Source of the DNA: Nitrospira sp.
GTDB lineage: Bacteria; Nitrospirota; Nitrospiria; Nitrospirales; Nitrospiraceae
Assembly: GCA_024998595.1 (NCBI GenBank)
Contig: JACOEK010000002.1
Location: 496,001 to 560,000, forward strand
Length of the DNA stretch: 64,000 nt
Reading direction: 5' to 3'
A program made the position numbers and the translations under genes. Below, one piece after another: positions 42,603 through 49,636 of this stretch. How positions within the stretch are numbered: the stretch's first letter is position 1; each line of letters begins with the position of its first letter. The notes below the pieces were generated by a model. That model did not search any database and was not told the origin of the DNA. It saw only the letters and a program-made list of their open reading frames with translations.

Positions 42603-42654
42603 GCCAACCCCCGGCATCATGTAGAGCAAAAAATCCGCGCATCCTCACAGCCGG

Positions 42655-43140
42655 TTATTCCGCCCGATCGGCCAGGATGATGTGCTGCGTTTCAATCGAT
42701 CCATTTTGGAACAACAATAATCCCACTGCGCGAGGAAGACGAAAGCGTTTTGGTCCGGCGGATCCAGGATTGAACAACAAGACGCCATCCCGCCATTCGG
42801 CCTTCGGCTGATGGGTATGCCCATAGACACACAGCGCCGGGCGGATGCGCGCAAGAACGTCCATCCCCTCCCGCGTCAGGCGGCCACCTTCGTACAAACG
42901 GTGATAGATCGCGACTCGATGACCAGCCAGTTCAACGGTCTGCTCCACCGGAATTCCGCTGGCGTCGAATCCATCTACATTGCCGGACACGGCGGTCACA
43001 GGCGCGATCCGCGCAAGTTGAGCGAGAACGTCGCCTGGACCGATATCACCGGCGTGCAGGATGTGCTCGACCCCCGCAAAGTGGCGCGTGATCGAGCGAT
43101 CGAACAGCCCGTGCGTATCCGAGATGACTCCGATGCGCAT
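42655..43140 (-). CDS. YfcE/MJ0936-type metallophosphoesterase
   Basis: A 161-residue calcineurin-like phosphoesterase. Motifs in order: MRIGVISDTHG (D-x-H), LHAGDIG, AVSGNVDG (GNxD), the early His in VAIYHRLY and VYGHTHQPK (GHTH), ending NPGSAGPKRF. All metal ligands are present, so a two-metal phosphodiesterase is expected; substrate unknown. Similar small enzymes hydrolyse cyclic nucleotides in vitro. It follows the M48 gene by 13 bp on the same strand. Confidence 0.94.
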   Translation of the reverse strand: MRIGVISDTHGLFDRSITRHFAGVEHILHAGDIGPGDVLAQLARIAPVTAVSGNVDGFDASGIPVEQTVELAGHRVAIYHRLYEGGRLTREGMDVLARIRPALCVYGHTHQPKAEWRDGVLLFNPGSAGPKRFRLPRAVGLLLFQNGSIETQHIILADRAE

Positions 43141-43153
43141 GCCACGCCTCGCG

Positions 43154-44287
43154 TTACTTCTTCGGATCAGACACTCCCAATGAATCTTGGATGGTCTTCC
43201 ACTGGAACGTAAACGGTTCAGGGGTTCGCTTGGGTAATGCCGCCAACTCCGCCTTCAATCGTTCCGCACGGCCCGCACTCATGGGATGGGTAGAAAACAC
43301 TTCGACGCGGGCCTTGTCCTTTTCCGACAGCCGTTCAAAAAACCGGATCATGCCATCCGGGGCGATGCGCGCGTCAGATAAAAGCCGAATGCCGGTGACG
43401 TCAGCTTCCGTCTCCTGCGCGCGCCCGAACTTCAACGTCACTAACTCCATGCCCACCTGCTTCGCCAAGCCGGTCAGGCCTTGTTGGTCCCCCAGCAGAA
43501 TTCCTACCACGGCGGCCAACCCCAGCATTTTGACCATGCGTTCCATGCCGTGCCGTTGTAATACATGGTTCAATTCATGGCTCAACACTCCAGCCACTTC
43601 TTCGCCACTCTCCGCCTTGGTCATCAAGCCGGTGAAGACCACGACATACCCTCCCGGCAACGCGAAGGCATTCACCACGGGACTCTGCACCACCGAAATC
43701 TGAAATTTATACGGGTTATCGCGAATTTTGTCTGTCAGCCGCTGCGTCATTTCCTGTACCGCGCTGACCGCCGGCCCCTCCTTCAGCACAGTCTCTTTGG
43801 ACAGAAAATCCTGGTACACCGATTCGCCCAATTTCTGTTCCCATTCGATGGGAATTCTGGCGACCGCCCATTCGACGATCAGATCCGTGCCGAACCACAA
43901 CAATAGTCCCAGACCGAATACAACGCCTAGCACACTGCCCCACAAGAGGCGATGGCCGTGTCGTGCCCGACGAACCTGGACGGCAGCCCGCTCAAGATGG
44001 GCGGTCAACTCGGCCGGTGCCGCGCGCCGGAAGGCAATGATCAACGCCGGGTCTTTGAGATAGAGCGTCCGGGCCGATGAGCCGGTCCCCCACGACACCA
44101 CCAGCTGATCGTGATCCAAGCCTCCGGCCTCGACCGACATGTCCGCGAACGCGATGGCCTCCTCGACGAGCGGAGAGGTCCCGACCGGAACCATGGTCAG
44201 ACCATCGGCTGAGACCGTGACATGGCACGGCGCACCCACCCCCGGCAGTCCATCACCGAAACAGAGTGCGTTGGGAATGGGATTCAT
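43154..44287 (-). CDS. M48-family zinc metalloprotease, membrane-anchored
   Basis: A 377-residue protein. The N-terminal ~100 residues are a soluble domain, followed by one membrane segment (LLWGSVLGVVFGLGLLLWFG) and an M48 protease domain: VVNAFALPGGYVVVFTGLM, VAGVLSHELNHVLQRHG (zinc HExxH) and AQETEADVTGIRLL (third ligand Glu). Such proteases (BepA/HtpX-like) cleave misfolded envelope proteins. Length and the extra N-terminal domain differ from E. coli BepA. It is upstream of the phosphoesterase gene. Confidence 0.92.
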   Translation of the reverse strand: MNPIPNALCFGDGLPGVGAPCHVTVSADGLTMVPVGTSPLVEEAIAFADMSVEAGGLDHDQLVVSWGTGSSARTLYLKDPALIIAFRRAAPAELTAHLERAAVQVRRARHGHRLLWGSVLGVVFGLGLLLWFGTDLIVEWAVARIPIEWEQKLGESVYQDFLSKETVLKEGPAVSAVQEMTQRLTDKIRDNPYKFQISVVQSPVVNAFALPGGYVVVFTGLMTKAESGEEVAGVLSHELNHVLQRHGMERMVKMLGLAAVVGILLGDQQGLTGLAKQVGMELVTLKFGRAQETEADVTGIRLLSDARIAPDGMIRFFERLSEKDKARVEVFSTHPMSAGRAERLKAELAALPKRTPEPFTFQWKTIQDSLGVSDPKK

Positions 44288-44302
44288 CGGACTCGATCTT
44301 GC

Positions 44303-44421
44303 GGCCGATCAAAATGGTTGCGAACGAGGCCGCAGGCGAACGCAAACCGGAGGCGTACCCTCAGCGGTACGTTGAGGATTTGTCGTGAGCCGAAAACGAA
44401 GTGCGCGGGCATTTTCATCGG
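44303..44421 (-). repeat. Third intergenic inverted-repeat element
   Basis: Outer arms CCGATCAAAATG (44305-44316) and the inverse of 44410-44421 pair at 11 of 12 positions; the interior has GAGGCCGCAGGCGAAC and GAGGCGTACCCTCAGCGGTACG, with a further short palindrome (CGTACC/GGTACG). It lies 3 bp after the AIM24 stop codon on the minus strand. It resembles the other two elements in GC-rich core style but has different end sequence. Confidence 0.65.
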
Positions 44422-44424
44422 TCG

Positions 44425-45108
44425 CTATTCGGAGACTGGGATGAATTGCCTAATCCAATTTCCAAAACTGCCGGGATTACGGCTTTGAATGTAGACGACG
44501 CCCGGTCCGCGGAAGCGGCACACCAGGCCCTCGCCCGATGTCAGGCTGGCAATCCATCCGGACGAGGCCTTCTCGATGTTGTAGGTCGTCGTGGAGGTCC
44601 AGGCCACGAGGTGGCTGTTGTCCACAATGTACTCCTCGTTCGGCTTCAGCTCGATTTTATGGATGGCCCCGAAACTATTGAGGACCAAATGCCCAGTCCC
44701 GCCGATCTTCAGAATAAAAAACCCCTCCCCACCCAGCAAGCCGCGTGTCAGGCTCTGCATCTTGCTTTCAATCTTCACGCCTTCCGCGCCGGCCAGAAAG
44801 CCGTCCTTCTGCACCATGTACTCATTGACGCCGTCCAACTCCAACAGAACAATTTCGCCCGGCACCGTCGGCGCCAACAAGACTTCTCCTGCTCCACGAC
44901 TGGCCCGCAGCGTCTGGAAGAAAAACTTTTCGCCGCTCAGCATTTTCCGCGAAAGCGCCCCAAGAAAGCCGCCTTCCATTTTGCTCTCGATATCGATGGT
45001 CGGCGAGGCGGCCACCATGGCGCCCGACTCGGCCTTCACTGTCTCACTTGCATCCAGATACACCCGCACCATGGGAAAGGCCCCCGGATACAGAATTTCA
45101 CACTTCAT
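44425..45108 (-). CDS. AIM24-family protein (TIGR00266-type)
   Basis: A 227-residue protein made of beta-helix-like repeats: VRVYLDASETVKAESGAMVA, GGEGFFILKIGGTGHLVLNS, VDNSHLVAWTSTTTYNIEKA and SGEGLVCRFRGPGVVYIQSR. The G-G-E-G-F and F-R-G-P-G-x-V-(Y)-x-Q blocks are diagnostic. Function in bacteria unknown; in mitochondria AIM24 acts in inner-membrane organisation. The ATG at 45108 has GGGAG upstream; the adjacent GTG is less likely. Confidence 0.93.
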   Translation of the reverse strand: MKCEILYPGAFPMVRVYLDASETVKAESGAMVAASPTIDIESKMEGGFLGALSRKMLSGEKFFFQTLRASRGAGEVLLAPTVPGEIVLLELDGVNEYMVQKDGFLAGAEGVKIESKMQSLTRGLLGGEGFFILKIGGTGHLVLNSFGAIHKIELKPNEEYIVDNSHLVAWTSTTTYNIEKASSGWIASLTSGEGLVCRFRGPGVVYIQSRNPGSFGNWIRQFIPVSE

Positions 45109-45150
45109 CACACGCTCCCTTCATGAACGCTCAATCTACCGATGTGGGCG

Positions 45151-45179
45151 ATTCTGTGGAATGTCCCCTCTTCTGTCAA
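45151..45179 (-). promoter_or_regulatory. Candidate promoter for AIM24
   Basis: Minus strand TTGACA (complement of 45174-45179), 17-bp spacer, CAGAAT (complement of 45151-45156). About 43 nt upstream of the AIM24 start. Confidence 0.55.
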
Positions 45180-45341
45180 GCAGACTGTGACACACTCTCG
45201 GCTACGTGCTCTCAGCGTGCCGAAGCTCAAGGTCTATCAGGTTTCAGCCGATAGAGCCCAAAGGTCTACCCTCATGTTCTGAGGGCGACCGATCCTGTCG
45301 GCATTCCCGCTTAGGGCCTCCAGCAGACACGAGAGCCAGAC

Positions 45342-45677
45342 ATGAAGCGCGTCGTGATCGAAGAGCTCACAGCTGGAATGATCCTCGCCAAGCCCGTCAC
45401 CAACAACACGGGAATGGTGGTACTTCCTGTCGGCGCCGAGCTGGATGAAGCCACCCTCTCTCGACTCCAGCGCCTGGGACTGACATCCGTCTATGTCGAG
45501 GGCGACGCCGGCGACGCGAGCGGAAAGACCCTGGCCGAATTGGAAGCCGAGTTGGAACACCGCTTCCGGCGGGTGATCGACGATCCGATTCAGTACCAGA
45601 TTCGTGAAGCGATTCGCGTGCAGCTTCGGAACAGTCACGGGACCACCGGCCACCCGGAAACGACGACATCGGCATGA
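45342..45677 (+). CDS. Small signalling-operon protein, HD-GYP N-terminal-type domain
   Basis: A 111-residue protein: VIEELTAGMILAKPVTNNTG, then MVVLPVGAELDEATLSRLQR and LTSVYVEGD. This is the short beta-barrel-like region usually found at the N-terminus of HD-GYP proteins, but here it stands alone and is followed by a charged helix (LEHRFRRVIDDPI). It overlaps the next gene (HDOD) by 4 bp, ATGA, so the products are probably made in similar amounts and may act as a complex. No catalytic residue. Confidence 0.8.
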   Translation: MKRVVIEELTAGMILAKPVTNNTGMVVLPVGAELDEATLSRLQRLGLTSVYVEGDAGDASGKTLAELEAELEHRFRRVIDDPIQYQIREAIRVQLRNSHGTTGHPETTTSA

Positions 45678-46510
45678 GTTCATCGGCCAACATAGATCTT
45701 CGGAGGCGGATCGAACAGGTCGGCGAGTTGCCGACCTTGCCCCACGTCGTCCAGAAACTGGCGTCAATGATCGGCCGCCCCAATATCTCGGCAGAGGAAA
45801 TCGGCGCCCTGATCGAAAAAGACCAGGTGCTCTCCGCCAAGGTGTTGCGGTTGGCCAATTCGCCGTTCTACGGGTTTCCTTCGCGTATCGCCTCCGTGGC
45901 TCATGCAGTCGTGGTCCTGGGGCTGAGTGTCGTCAAGGGCCTCACGCTGTGCGCCACGGCCTTCGACATTATGAAAAACGCCGGCATGAACGAACTCTGG
46001 CGTCACTCGCTGGGAGTGGCCCTCACGGCGCATATCCTGGGCGCCAAGGCCGGAATGAAGAACCCTGAAGAGGTTTTTGTCGGCGGATTGCTCCACGATA
46101 TCGGCAAGGTCGTCCTCTACGTCAAATGGCCCGATGTCGGCCAGCAGATCACGCTGGCGACACGAAACACCTCCCGCTCACTCATGGAAACCGAGCAGGC
46201 GTTGTTCGAGGTGAGCCATGCCGACGTGGGAGGCTGGCTCGCCACCGCCTGGCATCTCCCCACCAGTCTGCGCGAACCGATTCTCCATCACCACAGTCCA
46301 TCAGCCGCCCAGGACGCGAAACTCCAAACCGCCATCGTGCATGTGGCCGATGTGCTGGTGAAGGGTCTCGCCTGCGGCAACCCCGGCGACGACCTGGTCC
46401 CGCCGCTCTCCCGTCAGGCCTGGGATCTCGTGGGCCTCGACGCCCAAGGCCTCGCGCAGTGCCTCGCACAAGCCACGGAAGAATTTCAAACCATCGACGA
46501 CTATCTATGA
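45674..46510 (+). CDS. HDOD-domain protein
   Basis: A 278-residue protein, mostly one HDOD domain: LPTLPHVVQKLASMIG, KDQVLSAKVLRLANSPFYG, VVVLGLSVVKGLTL and the core FVGGLLHDIGKVVLYV, where an HD pair is retained (many HDOD proteins lose it). Then LREPILHHHSP and a helical tail. HDOD proteins regulate signalling networks, often with GGDEF or EAL proteins. It overlaps both neighbours by 4 bp (ATGA), in a three-gene operon. Confidence 0.94.
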   Translation: MSSSANIDLRRRIEQVGELPTLPHVVQKLASMIGRPNISAEEIGALIEKDQVLSAKVLRLANSPFYGFPSRIASVAHAVVVLGLSVVKGLTLCATAFDIMKNAGMNELWRHSLGVALTAHILGAKAGMKNPEEVFVGGLLHDIGKVVLYVKWPDVGQQITLATRNTSRSLMETEQALFEVSHADVGGWLATAWHLPTSLREPILHHHSPSAAQDAKLQTAIVHVADVLVKGLACGNPGDDLVPPLSRQAWDLVGLDAQGLAQCLAQATEEFQTIDDYL

Positions 46511-47484
46511 ACGGGTCTCCTTCCAACCGGCGAATCCTGCTGCTGCACCATGATCCCATTGAAATCGAACGGCTCACGGCGGGACTCAGCCGTTTAGGGT
46601 TCGCTGTGGTCGTGGGAGATGCGGGACGACTGGCGCTCCATGAATTGGTGCATGATCCCCCCTGCCTGGTCTTGGCGGCTGAAGGGACGAATGGACGATC
46701 GGCGGATACGCTGGCGCGGGAGTTGCGCGGGGATCCTTTCCTCGGCCGGTTGCCATTGATCATGCTGATTCGGGACAGCCGGGTGAATGATGTGGATTGG
46801 GCGGCGCTCGGCGTTGACGACTATATTGCCGTGCCTTATCGACCCGATGAAGTGCCGCAACGCGTGCGCCTGTGTCTTAGCCGTCTCGAACGCTCGCTGG
46901 ATGCCAATCCCCTCACGCGGTTACCGGGCAACAGCACCATTCTCCACGAAACAACGGCACGCATTGAAAGCGGGGCCCCCTTCGCCCTGGCCTATCTGGA
47001 TCTCGACAACTTCAAATCATTCAACGACCGCTATGGGTATGCGCGCGGCGACGAAGTGTTGGTCGTCACCTGCCGGATTCTCACCACCGTCGTCAGCGAA
47101 CTGGCAGGCACAGACGGATTCGTCGGTCATGTGGGGGGAGACGATTTTGTCTTTATGAGCGCGCCGGCCACCATCGAAGCCATTTGTCAGACGTTGATCA
47201 AACGATTCGACCTGGTGATCCCGGATTTCTACGATCCCGACGATCGGGGCAAGGGGTTTATCGACTCCGTCGACCGACGCGGCAACCACGAGCGGTTTCC
47301 TCTCATGAGCCTATCCATTGCCGTGGTCACCAATGAACACCGGACCATCACCCACCCTGGCGATGTCAGCAAGATTGCCTCGGAGCTCAAAAAAATCGCC
47401 AAGAGTCAGCCCGGCAGTGTGTATGTGAAGGATCACCGAAAAGCTGAGACGACGGACGCAGTGGTCGACTCTCGTCCCACCTGA
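46507..47484 (+). CDS. Receiver-like plus GGDEF-domain protein
   Basis: A 325-residue protein. Residues 1-125 are a receiver-like domain (RRILLLHHDPIEIERLTAG, IMLIRDSRV, DYIAVPYRPDEVPQRVR), but the phospho-acceptor Asp is Ala (LVLAAEGTN), so control is not by classical phosphorylation. Residues about 135-310 are a GGDEF domain: AYLDLDNFKSFNDRYGYARG and VGHVGGDDFVFMS, with GGDDF instead of GGDEF. The RxxD inhibitory site is absent. It probably makes or senses c-di-GMP. ATG 46507 overlaps the HDOD stop by 4 bp. Confidence 0.92.
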   Translation: MNGSPSNRRILLLHHDPIEIERLTAGLSRLGFAVVVGDAGRLALHELVHDPPCLVLAAEGTNGRSADTLARELRGDPFLGRLPLIMLIRDSRVNDVDWAALGVDDYIAVPYRPDEVPQRVRLCLSRLERSLDANPLTRLPGNSTILHETTARIESGAPFALAYLDLDNFKSFNDRYGYARGDEVLVVTCRILTTVVSELAGTDGFVGHVGGDDFVFMSAPATIEAICQTLIKRFDLVIPDFYDPDDRGKGFIDSVDRRGNHERFPLMSLSIAVVTNEHRTITHPGDVSKIASELKKIAKSQPGSVYVKDHRKAETTDAVVDSRPT

Positions 47485-47514
47485 GGCGCAAAGACGAATT
47501 GACTCGCCGGAAGG

Positions 47515-48015
47515 TTATTGAGCGGTTCCCCCCACAGGCGCCTGCCCGCCGCCACCACCATACTGACGGCGAAGTTCCCGTCGATAGGCACGACGTTCCT
47601 CCGGGGACATGCTCTGAAACTTTTCCCGCAACTCCTTCCGTTGCTCGGGAGGGAGCGACCTGAACCATCGCCTGGCATTCCGCACCGACTCGCGTTGCTC
47701 AGGCGGCAATTGGCGGAACTGCTGATACCGCTCACGGAGTTGCTGTTGTTGCTCCGGTGGAAGCGACCGCCATTGTTTGAAGCGCTGCTTCGCCTCCTGA
47801 CGCTCTTCAGGCGTCATCGTGCCCCACTGCTGGGCTCCATTCCGCAAACGTTGCTGTTTACGGGGCGGCAACTGGTCCCAGTGGTCGCCGAACCGCTGCA
47901 AGAGTTGCTGTTCGCCAGGACTCAGCTTGCTCCACGGCACCCCGGCCGGATCACCCTGCGCCCACGCAGGCAGCCCGAGAACCAACAGCATTATTCCTAT
48001 CAACAACAGGCTCAT
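47515..48015 (-). CDS. DUF3106-family exported protein
   Basis: A 166-residue protein with signal peptide (LLIGIMLLVLGLPAWAQ). The mature part is a chain of short helical repeats with the pattern L(S/P)P(G/E)(E/Q)(Q/R), e.g. KLSPGEQQLLQRF, TMTPEERQEAKQRF, SLPPEQQQQLRERY and SMSPEERRAYRRE, typical of DUF3106, ending in a Gly-rich tail. The family is usually encoded behind a sigma factor and a DUF3619 gene, as here. Its role is unknown, perhaps a stress-inducible periplasmic sensor. The start overlaps the previous stop (ATGA). Confidence 0.9.
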   Translation of the reverse strand: MSLLLIGIMLLVLGLPAWAQGDPAGVPWSKLSPGEQQLLQRFGDHWDQLPPRKQQRLRNGAQQWGTMTPEERQEAKQRFKQWRSLPPEQQQQLRERYQQFRQLPPEQRESVRNARRWFRSLPPEQRKELREKFQSMSPEERRAYRRELRRQYGGGGGQAPVGGTAQ

Positions 48016-48332
48016 GGGCCGGTTTGCATCCTCCGTGGGTCGCGCGGGCGGTCTTTCGCAAACGTTGACGGCGTCTGCTCCGCAGGCTTGCGAGCATCTA
48101 CGGACTTCCCGTTGAGATTGGGGCTAGGTTCCACAGGAGGCTGCGTAACAGGATCGTTGGTTACGGCAAACGGATCGACCCAACGGCCATCCTCGTCCTG
48201 CCAACTCCCCAGGAAATCGAGCAACTCAGCATCCGGCGCTTCTGTCGGCGGTGCCGGCGCCGCTTCTGCAACCCCAACGGCCAGGCAGAACAGGAGCAGT
48301 AGTTCTGGTCTACCCGGTTGCGGCGGTACCAT
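48012..48332 (-). CDS. Small exported protein in the sigma-factor operon
   Basis: A 106-residue protein with a signal peptide (LLLLFCLAVGVAEAAPAPP). The mature region has a short conserved-looking block LLDFLGSWQDEDGRWVDPF and a Pro/Asn-rich tail. I do not recognise a family. Its ATG lies within the end of the previous gene (23-bp overlap) and its stop overlaps the start of the DUF3106 gene (ATGA), so all are coupled. A real gene rather than a shadow, judging by signal peptide and overlaps. Confidence 0.7.
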   Translation of the reverse strand: MVPPQPGRPELLLLFCLAVGVAEAAPAPPTEAPDAELLDFLGSWQDEDGRWVDPFAVTNDPVTQPPVEPSPNLNGKSVDARKPAEQTPSTFAKDRPRDPRRMQTGP

Positions 48333-48666
48333 CGGCCAGCCAATCGTAAAATTCGAGGTCCTCGGACAATTCGAGATTTTCCGGTGATTGCATCAGTTCG
48401 AGATCTTCCAACAGCAGATGCGAATGATTGACGCCATTCGCCTGCCACAGCCACATCGATACCGCCAGAGCGGCCATCGTGGCCAAGGCCATACCACCGG
48501 CCCATTGAAGCCACGGCCGTCGCGTAGAGCACCGGCCTAAGGCATTCACTCGCGCGCGCTGTATGGCAAGCACCGTCTTTTGATCGAGTTCCTGCACACT
48601 CTGATCGAGAAGACGCTTCGCCGCGAGTGCCAGCGGATCCCGCTGTTCGTCCGATCGTTCCTTCAT
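48310..48666 (-). CDS. DUF3619-like anti-sigma-type membrane protein
   Basis: A 118-residue protein with one membrane segment (about 60-82, GGMALATMAALAVSMWLW). The cytoplasmic N-terminal half is helical (ALAAKRLLDQSVQELDQKTVLAIQRARVNALG), the periplasmic tail is acidic (LELMQSPENLELSEDLEFYDW). Size, topology and place directly behind a sigma factor match DUF3619 proteins, which may act as anti-sigma factors. Sigma binding is inferred. The ATG at 48666 overlaps the sigma stop by 4 bp. Confidence 0.78.
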   Translation of the reverse strand: MKERSDEQRDPLALAAKRLLDQSVQELDQKTVLAIQRARVNALGRCSTRRPWLQWAGGMALATMAALAVSMWLWQANGVNHSHLLLEDLELMQSPENLELSEDLEFYDWLADGTAATG

Positions 48667-49280
48667 GGCCAATGTGCTCCCAATCGCTGGCGCAATACCT
48701 GAAGCGCCCGGAACAAGTGGGTTTTCACGCTGCCTTGCGAACAACCCATAGCTTGAGCCGTTTGCGCCACATCCAGCTCCTCCCAGATACGCAGAAGAAA
48801 CGCCTGTTGCTGACGAAGCGGGAGGTCACGCAGAGCCGCTTCCAATTCCGCACAGGCCCGTTTGCGCTGCAGCTCGCCATCCGGCGACGGAGTGGTGGCA
48901 TCGGGAATTTGCTCCAACGGATCTTCCGCCTCTTCGCCATCCTGAGCACCACGAAAAAAATCCCGCAGGCGGTTGCGCACCCGCTCCCGCCGATACCAAT
49001 CACGAATACGGCTCTGGAGAATGCAGTGAAACAGCGGCCCCCATTCCTCGTCAGGGCGCTGGGCATACTTCTGGGCAAGTTTCAGCATGGCATCCTGGAC
49101 GAGATCCAACGCCTCATCCTCATTCCCCGTGGCAAGATGCGCCATACGGAATGCGCGTCGCTCAATCCCGGCCAGAAACCGATCCAATGCCTGGGTTCGA
49201 TCCAGTGATCCCACCCTCTCACCCAGGCACAGGTTGCCTGGCTGCCCATGAACGGCGATGGGGGAATGACAGCCGCTCAT
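48663..49280 (-). CDS. RNA polymerase sigma factor, ECF type
   Basis: A 205-residue ECF sigma factor. Sigma-2 region: FRMAHLATGNEDEALDLVQD then LKLAQKYAQ and WGPLFHCILQSRIRDWYRRE (about 45-95). Sigma-4 region: LEAALRDLPLRQQQAFLLRI, DVAQTAQAMGCSQGSVKTHL (helix-turn-helix, about 160-195). Between them is an acidic linker (EEAEDPLEQIPD). It heads a four-gene operon with its presumed anti-sigma. The start is uncertain: ATG 49280, or GTG 49214 before GSLDRTQ. It may control its own operon. Confidence 0.9.
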   Translation of the reverse strand: MSGCHSPIAVHGQPGNLCLGERVGSLDRTQALDRFLAGIERRAFRMAHLATGNEDEALDLVQDAMLKLAQKYAQRPDEEWGPLFHCILQSRIRDWYRRERVRNRLRDFFRGAQDGEEAEDPLEQIPDATTPSPDGELQRKRACAELEAALRDLPLRQQQAFLLRIWEELDVAQTAQAMGCSQGSVKTHLFRALQVLRQRLGAHWP

Positions 49281-49636
49281 TCCCTTACCCGTCCTCTACA
49301 CATCCGGTGACCAGCTACTGAGGACCCATGTGCGACGGCAGCATGGACCTGGAATCGGCCGGGACCGGTCCGATTCTCGACCCGAAACACGGTGAAAGCA
49401 AGACAGAACAAGGAAAAATCTCCGATCGCGACACACAGGCCCTTGCCCCTGAACCGGGAGAGTCAGCCGACAGTCACCGCCGGTTTTTCAGAGCGAGCCT
49501 GGCTTGGTCTCAGAGGCTACAACGCAGGAGGAAACACCCGGTTGACAGTGCAGCCACCGGAGAGCTGGAAGGTGATGGGGAGAAACGCGGGGACGGATAT
49601 GCCGTGAACGGCGCGGAGAGGGATGTGCGGACGGAC
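49281..49636. other. Intergenic, presumed sigma-operon promoter
   Basis: 356 bp between the 1589-residue protein gene and the sigma factor gene, both on minus. No coding frame is convincing. It should hold the sigma operon promoter; I see no clear consensus or ECF-type pair. Confidence 0.5.

Noticed and set aside
46126-46506. Upstream in-frame extension of the GGDEF gene
   Set aside because: It runs through the HDOD gene and is Arg/Pro-rich shadow; the ATGA overlap start at 46507 is clearly better.
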